Shown: positions 15,322 to 22,722, counted from the first letter of the stretch. The stretch is 64,000 nt of DNA from Halorubrum sp. BV1 (GCF_000746205.1 NZ_JQKV01000001.1:854388-918387); one strand, 5' to 3'. Notes: generated by a model from the sequence alone, not told the origin. Made by a program: numbers and translations.

Positions 15322-16037
15322 AATTGCCGTTCTGTGAACCGTTTCGCTAGTTCTGCGGTCGCTCGTCGAAGCCGATACGACACGGTCGATCGGGGTAGCT
15401 CGAGTTCGTCTGCGATCTCATCGAGCGTCACTTCTCGTGGTGTCTCGAAGTAACCGCGCTCGACGGCCACGTTCAATATCTCACGCTGTTCCGCACGGAT
15501 GTCTGCTCGCGAGAGGAGTCCGCTTTCCCAGTTGGCGACCTCGGTCAAGTGCTTGAAAGAGAACGAGAGTCCCTCACCGAGCTTTGCGGACAACGTGTCG
15601 TACAGGTGCCCGATCTTCGAATCGTCCTGCACCAACACGCGCCATCGAACCCTGTCATCGGTCCGAGTCTGCTCGAGAAGCATCCCGCCGTCGACGTACT
15701 TCGCCGCGATGAGCGGGACGGATTCACAGAAGTCCACGTCGGAGATGTACGTGTACGCGACTCGCCGGCGCTGCTCTTCGGTCAGCAGACTCGTCGTTCG
15801 GGTCGAGTTGCACGCCCGGGCGTTGATTGAGTCTCGATCGACGGCCTCGTCCAAGAGTAGTTCGTCGACGGCCGCGAGGTCGGTCGGGTCGCCCGTGACC
15901 GATTCGAGCGTCCACAGCTCCGTCGGATCGAGACACGAGTAGAGTGCCTTCGATCGGAGGGACTCGCGATCGATGAACAGGTCGACGTACTCGTCGAAAC
16001 CGGCGTCGTACGTTATTTCGAATGTGAAGTCGTACAT
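15318..16037 (-). CDS. Bat-type (bacterio-opsin activator) HTH regulator
   Basis: A 239-residue haloarchaeal regulator. The C-terminal HTH_10 domain (NVAVERGYFETPREVTLDEIADELELPRSTVSYRLRRATAELAKRF) is the hallmark of bacterio-opsin-activator-like proteins. The N-terminal 170 residues form the usual sensor-like region (MYDFTFEITYDAGFDEYVDLF...; GGMLLEQTRTDDRVRWRVLVQDDSKIGHLY). It overlaps the rhodanese gene and is divergent from a small membrane-protein gene at 16192; a palindrome copy lies between them. It is one of two local candidates for the factor that reads the palindrome. Confidence 0.85.
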   Translation of the reverse strand: MYDFTFEITYDAGFDEYVDLFIDRESLRSKALYSCLDPTELWTLESVTGDPTDLAAVDELLLDEAVDRDSINARACNSTRTTSLLTEEQRRRVAYTYISDVDFCESVPLIAAKYVDGGMLLEQTRTDDRVRWRVLVQDDSKIGHLYDTLSAKLGEGLSFSFKHLTEVANWESGLLSRADIRAEQREILNVAVERGYFETPREVTLDEIADELELPRSTVSYRLRRATAELAKRFTERQL

Positions 16038-16137
16038 CTGGCAGGGAACTGGGTTGGTAGGGGCGGCCTCGGTTCGGGGTGGCTGGGATGTCGCTGACGG
16101 AACGGGTACGCTGTGCCGTGTGTCGATGTGCGAGTCG

Positions 16138-16153
16138 GTTGGCTCTCGACAAC
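16138..16153. promoter_or_regulatory. Palindrome copy 2: GTTGGC-TCTC-GACAAC
   Basis: An inverted repeat with one mismatch between arms, centred 46 nt upstream of the ATG at 16192 and 108 nt upstream of the divergent HTH gene. That places it just upstream of where a TATA box would sit for the 16192 gene, and the TATA region there is weak, as expected of an activator-dependent promoter. Confidence 0.55.
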
Positions 16154-16191
16154 GTGATCGGTATGGGCCCGACGTACTTACATTATCTCGT

Positions 16192-16431
16192 ATGGTGCTT
16201 TCACGTTCGCCCCCCGAGGTACTGGGTGCGCTTCGAAGCCACCTACTGATCCCGGCGGTTGTCGCACTTCTCGCCGGGCTTGGCGGGATCGCCTTCGGAC
16301 TCACCCACGACGATATCGTCACTGCGCTCGGGGCGCTGTTGTTCCTCCCGAGCGCGGTGCTGTTGTTCGGAATTGTCGCCAAGCGCCACGGGATCGGACC
16401 GTTCGCGTCGTCAGGCGACCGGACGGGCTGA
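16192..16431 (+). CDS. Small two-helix membrane protein, function unknown
   Basis: A 79-residue protein with two hydrophobic segments (LIPAVVALLAGLGGIAFGL and ALGALLFLPSAVLLFGIVA) and a short polar C-terminus. No recognised family. Support as a gene comes from its hydrophobic profile and from a palindrome copy centred 46 nt before the ATG, matching the arrangement at 19520. It sits between the rhodanese/HTH operon and cydAB and is probably part of the same physiological module. Confidence 0.55.
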   Translation: MVLSRSPPEVLGALRSHLLIPAVVALLAGLGGIAFGLTHDDIVTALGALLFLPSAVLLFGIVAKRHGIGPFASSGDRTG

Positions 16432-16589
16432 CTCCCCTCGGTCCGCTGGTCCGCAGACCGCGAGCTGTTCGGTTCATACCACGCTGAGCGTTCGGTGCTC
16501 GCCCGGCGACGGACGCCGGAACGCGGCGGCCGCGTCCCGCCTCGATCACAGACAGATGGCGGTGAGTCTCGGGGCTTCAGTCGTGTCAT

Positions 16590-16835
16590 TCACCTTGCCT
16601 CCCGGATCCGAGCGGCGACGAGCCGGTCGACGTTGTACATGACCACCGCGACCGACGCCAAGATCGTCGCGAAATAGACGACGAGCTGTGGTGGGCCGGA
16701 CGCGGCCCCGCCGACCACCGCTCCGGCGAACCCGACGATGAGCAGTTCCGCCCAAGTGAGTAACACGCGCGAGAGCAGCAGCGTCCCGACCGTCGACGGC
16801 CGTGCGGTCGTGTCGGCCTGTGAGTCCTCGCTCAT
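16590..16835 (-). CDS. Small membrane protein following cydB
   Basis: An 81-residue protein with two transmembrane segments (LLTWAELLIVGFAGAVVGGA and LVVYFATILASVAVVMYNVDRLVA) after a polar N-terminus. The ATG at 16835 lies one nucleotide after the cydB stop codon, so it is the third gene of the cyd operon. Bacterial bd oxidases often carry a small helical subunit (CydX/CydH); this protein is a positional analogue but has no visible sequence similarity to CydX. Confidence 0.65.
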   Translation of the reverse strand: MSEDSQADTTARPSTVGTLLLSRVLLTWAELLIVGFAGAVVGGAASGPPQLVVYFATILASVAVVMYNVDRLVAARIREAR

Positions 16836-16836
16836 G

Positions 16837-17844
16837 TCAGTACGCCTCGTCGGCCGTGATCGGTCCGCTGAACGCCGAGTACAAGACGGCAAAGTACGTC
16901 GCGATTAGTGGGAGCAGTAGCGCCGCCCCGATCGACATGAGGTTCAGCGGCAGCGTCGAGACGACAGCCGCGCTGACGGTGAGCCCCGCCGCGGGGTCGA
17001 TACTCGGGTACATGAGGATCGCGACGACCGCGATCAACCCGTAGGTCAGACCTGCGGCCGCCGCGAGCGCGATGGCGTTCGACCCGCGTCGGAGCGCGAC
17101 GCCGTACCCGACGCCGAGCGCGACGGAGGCGGCGACCAGCGTGAGCACCGGAGCCGACAGCAGCGCGTCGATACCGGCCGGGAGTCGGAACGCCAAGACG
17201 CCGAGGGTCCCGACGACCGCGAGGAGATACGCCACGACAGCACCGAGTCCGATCTGCGTCACCGTCTCGGGAAGCGCGTGTCGAGCTTTCAGTCGAAGGA
17301 ATGCGGCACCGGACACGACGGTCAACGCCGTGACGGTGACCCCGACGACGACGCCGACGAGCGTGAACGATCGGGGGCTTCCGACGAGCCAGTTTCCCGC
17401 GAACGCACCGAGGAGAAACGGCGCTAGGACGCTGCCGGCGGCGAACGATCGCCCCCACCACCGCTGCCAGCGTTCGTCGTGGCGCTGTTCGTACATTTCG
17501 GGCGCGAGCCCGCGGAGGATGAGCGCACCAAGAATACCGAACATCAGCAGGTAATGTCGGCTGAACAGGCCGGCGTACACCGACGGGAACGCGGCGAAAA
17601 GCGCCCCGCCGAAGACGACGAGCCACACCTCGTTGCCGTCCCAAAACGGCCCGATCGCCGACAGCACCGCCTCACGCGCTTCGTCGTCTGTGAGCGTCGC
17701 GAAGATCGCGCCGGCACCGAAATCAAACCCGTCGAGGAATAGGAACGTCCCCAACAGGCCGAACACGAGGGCGAACCACAGCTCCGGCAGCGGCAGGCCG
17801 AACAGTGGCCCCGCAGCGAGCGCCTCGACGCTCGCGCTAGTCAT
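16837..17844 (-). CDS. cydB: Cytochrome bd quinol oxidase subunit II
   Basis: A 335-residue integral membrane protein, the CydB partner that stabilises the haem groups of CydA. The N-terminal signature LWFALVFGLLGTFLFLDGFDFGAGAIF and IGPFWDGNEVWLVVFGGALFAAFPSVYAGLFS are diagnostic. The start at 17844 (MTSASVEALAAG) overlaps the end of cydA by 8 nt, so the two are coupled. About nine membrane segments. The complex reduces oxygen to water with electrons from menaquinol without proton pumping and generally has high oxygen affinity. Confidence 0.93.
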   Translation of the reverse strand: MTSASVEALAAGPLFGLPLPELWFALVFGLLGTFLFLDGFDFGAGAIFATLTDDEAREAVLSAIGPFWDGNEVWLVVFGGALFAAFPSVYAGLFSRHYLLMFGILGALILRGLAPEMYEQRHDERWQRWWGRSFAAGSVLAPFLLGAFAGNWLVGSPRSFTLVGVVVGVTVTALTVVSGAAFLRLKARHALPETVTQIGLGAVVAYLLAVVGTLGVLAFRLPAGIDALLSAPVLTLVAASVALGVGYGVALRRGSNAIALAAAAGLTYGLIAVVAILMYPSIDPAAGLTVSAAVVSTLPLNLMSIGAALLLPLIATYFAVLYSAFSGPITADEAY

Positions 17845-19261
17845 CGCCGGGCACCCCCGCGGGCGGAGCGTCGGGAGCGCCGACCGACGCAAGTGCGTCC
17901 GCGCCGGGCGGGCCACCGCGGATGACGCGTATGACGACGTACGTGTACAGCGCCAAGAGCGTAGCGTAGACGCCGACGAAGCCGACGAGCGTGATCAGCG
18001 CCTCGGTCCCGGTGAGGCCGGGCGAGACGCCTTCGCTCGTCTTGAGGACGCCTTGGATGACCCATGGTTGACGACCGACCTCGGTGACGACCCATCCGAG
18101 TTCGACTGCGACGAATCCGAGCAGGCTGGAAGCCATCAGCGCCTTGTGAAGCAGTCCGTCTTCGAACAGCTCACCGGTGTACCACCGATAACCGCCCCAG
18201 AACGCGAGCAGGATGAACCAAAATCCCATGCCGACCATCGCGCGGAACGACCAGAACACGATGGCGACCGGGGGTGCTTCCGTGTCGAACGTGTTCAGCC
18301 CGCGAATCTCCGCGGTCGCGTCTCCTCCGCTGGCGAGCCACGACGCGCCGCCGGGAATACCGATGCCGAACAGTTCTTTTGCACGCGGATCGGTGAGTTG
18401 ACTCAGGTCCGTCGGGATGGCGAAGATGTATTCGGGAACGTACGACTCGGTGTTCCAGACGGCCTCCATGGCAGCGAATTTCTGCGGCTGTGTCTCGTAC
18501 ACGTGACGCGCGTACAGGTCGCCCTGAAGCACCTGCAGCGGTGCCGTGATCAGCAACGCGATCAGTGCGATCTTGAGCGTCTTGTGCCAGAAGACGATGT
18601 TTTCCGTTTCGTTCCCCAAGACGTGGTGCCGGTAGACGTAGTACCCCGCGACGCCGGCCATGAACAGCGCCACGGACTCGACGGCCGCGTTTTGCATGTG
18701 GACGTACATGTATCCGAAGCGCGGGTTCAGATACGCCGCGACCGGGTCGACGAGACGGACCACTTCATGGCCGTTCTCGGTGGCGAGCTCGTAGCCTCGG
18801 GGCATCTGCATCCACGAGTTCGCAATGAGAATCCACACGGCCGACAGCCACGTTCCGACTCCGACGGCAAGACTGGAGATCAGATACAGCCGGTCAGAGA
18901 CGCGCTCGCGGCCGAACACGAATATCCCGAGGAACGTCGCCTCCAGCATGAACGCCATCATTCCTTCGATGGCGAGTGGGCCGCCGAACAGCTCTCCGGC
19001 AGTCGTCGAGAACGCGGCGAAGTTCGTTCCGAACTCGAACTCAAGCACGATTCCGGTCACTGTCCCGACGACGAACGAGATAGCGAATATCTTGGTCCAG
19101 AAGCGACGCAGCTGTTCATACACCGGATCGCCGCCCCGGATGTCCTTCCACGTGAAGTAGATGAGAAAGGGTGCAAGCCCCATACTCATCACCGGGAAGA
19201 TGATGTGGACGATCGTCGTCAGGGCGAACTGAAACCGGCTCGCGAGTACTGGGTCGATCAT
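17837..19261 (-). CDS. cydA: Cytochrome bd quinol oxidase subunit I
   Basis: A 474-residue catalytic subunit. The haem ligands known from E. coli CydA have clear counterparts: H19 (TTIVHIIFP, haem d/b595 side), H188 (YVHMQNAAVES) and M342 (SFRAMVGMGF) for haem b558; acidic residues in LAIEGMMAFMLEATFLG line the proton path. The GRQPWVIQGVLKTSEGVSP block is intact. The Q-loop region is short, as in the non-coliform branch. Starts MIDPVLASRF at 19261, adjacent to a divergent promoter region carrying two palindromes. bd oxidases are known to resist sulfide, which fits the sulfur genes around it. Confidence 0.94.
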   Translation of the reverse strand: MIDPVLASRFQFALTTIVHIIFPVMSMGLAPFLIYFTWKDIRGGDPVYEQLRRFWTKIFAISFVVGTVTGIVLEFEFGTNFAAFSTTAGELFGGPLAIEGMMAFMLEATFLGIFVFGRERVSDRLYLISSLAVGVGTWLSAVWILIANSWMQMPRGYELATENGHEVVRLVDPVAAYLNPRFGYMYVHMQNAAVESVALFMAGVAGYYVYRHHVLGNETENIVFWHKTLKIALIALLITAPLQVLQGDLYARHVYETQPQKFAAMEAVWNTESYVPEYIFAIPTDLSQLTDPRAKELFGIGIPGGASWLASGGDATAEIRGLNTFDTEAPPVAIVFWSFRAMVGMGFWFILLAFWGGYRWYTGELFEDGLLHKALMASSLLGFVAVELGWVVTEVGRQPWVIQGVLKTSEGVSPGLTGTEALITLVGFVGVYATLLALYTYVVIRVIRGGPPGADALASVGAPDAPPAGVPGDD

Positions 19262-19450
19262 GTGGTACGTGATGATGAGTGGTGCGATCTCGGTCGCTTC
19301 TCTCGTTCGCTGCTGGGTTCCCGTTCCGCATAACCTCGGAGTTGGCACAGGACAAGCGGAGTCGACGTCTAGCGCCGCCCGATTGCGGACCGATCGGCTC
19401 CGTCGCGGTCGTCTACCCGACGCGCCGTTTCGGACACCGCTTTGGTATCG

Positions 19451-19468
19451 CCGGCACGGACGTGCCGG
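19451..19468. promoter_or_regulatory. Perfect inverted repeat CCGGCAC-GGAC-GTGCCGG
   Basis: A perfect 7-4-7 palindrome in the cydA/19520 divergent gap, touching palindrome copy 3 on its right. It differs in sequence from the GTTGKC motif, so it may be a second operator or a hairpin. Confidence 0.45.
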
Positions 19469-19483
19469 TTGTCTTGCGCCAAC
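19468..19483. promoter_or_regulatory. Palindrome copy 3: GTTGTC-TTGC-GCCAAC
   Basis: An inverted repeat with one arm mismatch, centred 44-45 nt upstream of the ATG at 19520 and 214 nt upstream of cydA on the other strand. Same spacing to the plus-strand gene as copy 2. Confidence 0.55.
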
Positions 19484-19519
19484 CGACCCCTTTCGTTGAC
19501 AGGACAGCTGTGGTCACGC

Positions 19520-19699
19520 ATGGAGACGCGTCACGCCGTGCTCGCACTCGTCGCGCTCGTTACGGTCGTGATGACTGCCCGAGCGATCGTCGCCGGTCTC
19601 AGCGGTGACATCGGGACGGTCGGTCGGCAGGTCGGGGTCGGCGGGATCGTCTTCGCGTTCGGCGCGGCGTTGTACCGAAACTGGGACGCGGTCGGCTGA
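19520..19699 (+). CDS. Small two-helix membrane protein, function unknown
   Basis: A 59-residue protein: ALVALVTVVMTARAIVAGL, a short polar loop (SGDIGTVGRQ), then VGVGGIVFAFGAALYRNW. No family recognised. Divergent from cydA. The palindrome copy at -44 relative to its ATG mirrors the arrangement upstream of the 16192 gene, which supports it being a real, co-regulated gene. The two small proteins are similar in size and topology but not detectably homologous. Confidence 0.5.
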   Translation: METRHAVLALVALVTVVMTARAIVAGLSGDIGTVGRQVGVGGIVFAFGAALYRNWDAVG

Positions 19700-19743
19700 C
19701 GTGCGGCAGTCGGTCGATCTTCTTCCGCGATCCGGACTCCGAA

Positions 19744-19759
19744 GTTGTCGTGCGACAAC
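19744..19759. promoter_or_regulatory. Palindrome copy 4: GTTGTC-GTGC-GACAAC
   Basis: A perfect 6-4-6 inverted repeat in the gap before the SQR-like gene, centred 236 nt upstream of that ATG and 58 nt upstream of a 52-codon ORF at 19810. If it acts like copies 1-3, transcription would begin near 19797. Confidence 0.55.
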
Positions 19760-19809
19760 TGAACGGCGATGTGGATCATTCGTGAAGACCTGTTGTGGGG
19801 TGACACAGA

Positions 19810-19968
19810 ATGGGCGACACACGACTCAAGGCAGAGGTAAGGGGAGCGGGCCCGGCCGATTGGGCCGCCCTGCGCGACTCCGATGTCACGGCAGAATGGA
19901 CTGTTTCGTCCTCGTTGTCCGTGGTATCGGCACTTCGAGGGCACGTGAACGGACTGAACGACTCATGA
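19810..19968 (+). CDS. Putative 52-codon ORF at the head of the SQR operon
   Basis: The ORF begins MGDTRLKAEVRGAGPADW and stops with TGA at 19966-19968, which overlaps the ATG of an 8-codon ORF (19965-19991). The latter ends in TGA overlapping the ATG of the SQR-like gene. Such an ATGA-ATGA chain would allow coupled re-initiation from a promoter near palindrome copy 4. No homology is recognised, and the frame may be fortuitous. Confidence 0.25.
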   Translation: MGDTRLKAEVRGAGPADWAALRDSDVTAEWTVSSSLSVVSALRGHVNGLNDS

Positions 19969-19991
19969 CGACTACTCTACACGCACGATGA
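19965..19991 (+). CDS. Putative 8-codon ORF overlapping the SQR-like start
   Basis: MTTTLHAR followed by TGA; both its start and stop overlap neighbouring frames as ATGA. Listed because it decides how ribosomes could reach the SQR-like ATG at 19988, which lacks its own TATA box at -27. Confidence 0.2.
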   Translation: MTTTLHAR

Positions 19992-21163
19992 CTGCAACAC
20001 GACCGACCGTCCTCATTCTCGGCAGCGGTGCCGCGGGAACGATGACGGCAAACGCTCTCCGTCGGCGCATCGACGCCGACGTGACCGTGATCGACAAGAG
20101 CCGAACGCACAGCTACCAGCCAGCCTACTACCTGATCCCGTTTGGGTACATGGACCTCGACGAGCATCAGCGAGACACGCGAGAGTTGCTCCACGATGAC
20201 GTCGAGTTCGTTCAAGACGAAGTCGTCGGGGTCGACCCGGACGAACAGACCGTCGACGGGGAGGACGCTACCTATGAGTACGACGTTCTCATCTCTGCGG
20301 TCGGGAACGACCTCCGTCCCGATACGGTCCCGGGGATGATCGAGGGATGGAACCAGACGGATTCAGTGTATCCGTTCTATCACGCCTCCGCGGCGCGAGC
20401 GTTGGGCGACGCCGTCGATAGGTTCGACGGCGGACGCTTCCTCGTGACGGTCCCGGACACGCCGATCAAGTGCGGCGGCGCGCCGCTGAAACTCACGATG
20501 CTGATGGAGGAGTACCTCCGCACGCGCGGTGTTCGCGAGGACGCCGAGATCGTGATGACAAAGCCCGGGTCGGAGGTGTTCGGCACGGGGCCGAAGGCGC
20601 CGTATCAAAAGCAGATCGAGCAGATCTGGGACGATCGCGACATCACGTTCGTGTCCGAGTTCACCGTCTCCGAGGTCGACTACGAGCACCAGACGGTTCA
20701 CTCGGAGGAGGGAGAGGTCTTGGAGTACGACCTGTACGCGCCCGTTCCGCCGCAGTACGGACACGAGTTCGTCGTCGAGAACTCGCCGTTGACCGATGGT
20801 GGCGAGTATGTCTCCGTCGACGAACACACGCTCCAACACGAGAGGTATCCGGCCGTGTTCGCGCTCGGCGACAACGCCGATGTGCCGACCTCGCGGACCG
20901 CCTCGGCCGCACGCAAACAGTCGCACGTCGTCGTGGACAACGTCGAGCGGTACCTCGACGACCGGTCGCCCGCACCCGACTACGACGGATACACCGCCTG
21001 TCCGATTCTCGTCGAGAAGGGAAAGGCGATGATCGCGGAGTTCGATTACGAGGCCCCCATCTCCGCGCCGGTCGTGAGCCGACTCAATTGGATCCTCGAC
21101 ATCAACGTGATCCCATCGCTGTACTGGAACGTTTGGATGCGCGGATACGACCCGGTCCCATGA
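19988..21163 (+). CDS. Sulfide:quinone oxidoreductase-like FAD protein
   Basis: A 391-residue flavoprotein. N-terminal dinucleotide motif ILGSGAAGTMTANAL, a second FAD block in VFALGDNADVPTSRTASAARKQSHVV, and the C-terminal hydrophobic/amphipathic region (APVVSRLNWILDINVIPSLYW) that docks related enzymes to the membrane. Two cysteines only: C162 (TPIKCGGAPLK) and C338 (YTACPILVEKGK), matching in position the redox pair essential in SQRs; the third cysteine of classical SQRs is absent. Expected reaction: oxidation of sulfide to sulfane sulfur with electrons passed to menaquinone. A type-II NADH-dehydrogenase-like activity cannot be excluded. It overlaps the DUF1641 gene by ATGA. Confidence 0.8.
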   Translation: MTATRPTVLILGSGAAGTMTANALRRRIDADVTVIDKSRTHSYQPAYYLIPFGYMDLDEHQRDTRELLHDDVEFVQDEVVGVDPDEQTVDGEDATYEYDVLISAVGNDLRPDTVPGMIEGWNQTDSVYPFYHASAARALGDAVDRFDGGRFLVTVPDTPIKCGGAPLKLTMLMEEYLRTRGVREDAEIVMTKPGSEVFGTGPKAPYQKQIEQIWDDRDITFVSEFTVSEVDYEHQTVHSEEGEVLEYDLYAPVPPQYGHEFVVENSPLTDGGEYVSVDEHTLQHERYPAVFALGDNADVPTSRTASAARKQSHVVVDNVERYLDDRSPAPDYDGYTACPILVEKGKAMIAEFDYEAPISAPVVSRLNWILDINVIPSLYWNVWMRGYDPVP

Positions 21164-22080
21164 GTGAGACATCATCCGACGTGGACGCGTTCACGACCGA
21201 CGCCGACTTGGACGAGCTGGCCGCTCGCGTCGACGCGCAGGCCGACGACCTGATCGCGCTGTTGGACTTACTCGCCGTCGTTCGGGGCCTGAGCGACGAT
21301 CTCGTGCCGGAGCTGCGAACGGCCGCGGCGGAGAACCGCGAGCCGCTGGCCGACCTGCGAACGGCTCTCGAAAACGAGGAGACCAGACGACTGGTCGAGC
21401 GAGTGGGCGATAACGCCGATTCGCTGGCTGACCTCCTTGACCTAGTGGTCGTCGTACAGGACCTCTCGGCGGAACTCGTCCCCGAATTGCGAACCGTCGC
21501 CGCCGAGAACCGCGGGGAGATCGCACAGCTACGCATGGCGTTCGAGCGTGAGGAGACGCTGATCCTGTTGCGCCGGATCGGGCACAACACCGACACGTTT
21601 CTCGACCTGCTGTCGACGCTCGAAGTCGCGACCGACGCGCTCGCGGACGTTGCTCCCGAAGATGGGGCGGCCGCTGCGGCTGCGCGCGAAGACGTGCGCC
21701 GGCTCGCTACGGCGTTCGATCGGGCGGAGTCCGTCGACGCACTCGTCGCGCTCGGCGAGAACATGGAGACCGTCCGCGGACTGCTCGCGCTCGTTGAGGG
21801 GTTCGGCGACGCTGCCGACCGCAGTACCGATGAGTACTATCAGCTCGGGACACGGTTGGGACAGGCCGCCGACCTGGCCGAACGCGCGGCCGACCCGCAG
21901 ATCGTCGAGACGATCGATGCCGGTTCGAGCGCGTTTACCGACGAGACAGCCGACCGCCGAGTCGGCCTGTTCGGATTGCTGTCGGCGCTGCGCAACGACA
22001 ACGTCCAACGGACGCTCGGCACGCTCATCGAAGCGGCCGAGCGCGTCGGTCAGACGCGGGACACCAGCCGATCGGAGTGA
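21160..22080 (+). CDS. DUF1641 domain-containing protein
   Basis: A 306-residue, strongly acidic, helical cytoplasmic protein. It contains an internal duplication: residues about 20-75 (DLLAVVRGLSDDLVPELRTA...RRLVERVGDNADSL) and 76-135 (DLLDLVVVVQDLSAELVPEL...LILLRRIGHNTDTFLDLL), followed by a third related but diverged segment and the DUF1641 core near the C-terminus (RRVGLFGLLSALRNDNVQRTLGTLIEAAE). DUF1641 proteins are commonly encoded beside SQR-like or formate-dehydrogenase-related flavoproteins; no activity is established. Translationally coupled to the SQR-like gene, so probably its partner or adaptor. Confidence 0.85.
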   Translation: MSETSSDVDAFTTDADLDELAARVDAQADDLIALLDLLAVVRGLSDDLVPELRTAAAENREPLADLRTALENEETRRLVERVGDNADSLADLLDLVVVVQDLSAELVPELRTVAAENRGEIAQLRMAFEREETLILLRRIGHNTDTFLDLLSTLEVATDALADVAPEDGAAAAAAREDVRRLATAFDRAESVDALVALGENMETVRGLLALVEGFGDAADRSTDEYYQLGTRLGQAADLAERAADPQIVETIDAGSSAFTDETADRRVGLFGLLSALRNDNVQRTLGTLIEAAERVGQTRDTSRSE

Positions 22081-22263
22081 AGCCAGTGGCCCCTCTTTCA
22101 GCAGTGGGCGACTCTCTCCACCGGGGAGAACGAGCCCACCACGGGAGCGTGCCTGAGACACCTCGCTACCGGAATCATCGCGACCACCCAGGTTCCGATT
22201 TCGGACCGTTCGAGAAGTGCTGCCCGCCCGGAATCGCGACGCCGTCGGGGTCGGTGACCCGGA

Positions 22264-22689
22264 TCAGATCTCTCCGGTGAAGACCCGCACTTCGCCCTCG
22301 GTGGTGAGGCCGACGTCGATGGTCGCGTCGAGTTCGTTCTGGTTCGTGCACCCTTCGAGCGCGCCGTAGAGGTGCGTGTAAAGTTCCGGTCGACAGTACG
22401 CGATCTTGATGCCGGCCTCGTCTCCGTGTGCGTACACGTCGGCAACCAGATCGTCGAAGCTCGTCCCCGGCGAGACGGAGAACTGGACCGGGGACCGAAT
22501 CGTCCGAACGAGTTCCAGCGTCCGGCGCGCCTTCTCGACGTTCTGTTCTGCCGCCCGTTCGATGGCGCTGATGTTCGAGTCGGTCGTTCCGAGCCGGTCC
22601 GCCACTTCCTGTTGGGTGTGTCCCCGCTCTCGGAGTTCGAGCACCTCGACCTGCCGGTCGGTCAGCGTCGTCGAGTCAGTAGCGACCAT
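22264..22689 (-). CDS. Tfx family DNA-binding protein
   Basis: A 141-residue regulator. Residues about 8-60 form a helix-turn-helix (LTDRQVEVLELRERGHTQQEVADRLGTTDSNISAIERAAEQNVEKA) of the type named after Methanothermobacter Tfx, which binds the promoter of the molybdenum formylmethanofuran dehydrogenase operon. The C-terminal Tfx domain (residues about 70-141) includes HGDEAGIKIAYCRPELYTHLYGAL. It is divergent from a molybdate/tungstate-type ABC transporter and separated by a palindrome, consistent with an oxyanion-responsive regulator of that transporter and of itself. The ATG at 22689 has a TATA element at about -28. Confidence 0.88.
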   Translation of the reverse strand: MVATDSTTLTDRQVEVLELRERGHTQQEVADRLGTTDSNISAIERAAEQNVEKARRTLELVRTIRSPVQFSVSPGTSFDDLVADVYAHGDEAGIKIAYCRPELYTHLYGALEGCTNQNELDATIDVGLTTEGEVRVFTGEI

Positions 22690-22695
22690 GTGGGT

Positions 22696-22711
22696 CAAAC
22701 AGATGTGTTTG
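22696..22711. promoter_or_regulatory. Candidate Tfx operator CAAACA-GATG-TGTTTG
   Basis: A perfect 6-4-6 inverted repeat 6 nt upstream of the Tfx start codon and immediately adjacent to the shared TATA element. It covers the likely Tfx transcription start and lies upstream of the transporter TATA, so one protein could repress its own gene and regulate the transporter. Confidence 0.55.
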
Positions 22712-22712
22712 A

Positions 22713-22722
22713 GATAAGCTTT
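22713..22722. promoter_or_regulatory. Shared bidirectional TATA element
   Basis: ATAAGCTTTT is centred about 28 nt from the Tfx start (22689, minus strand) and about 30 nt from the transporter start (22748, plus strand). Its core AAGCTT is itself palindromic, so one AT-rich element may serve both leaderless promoters. Confidence 0.45.
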
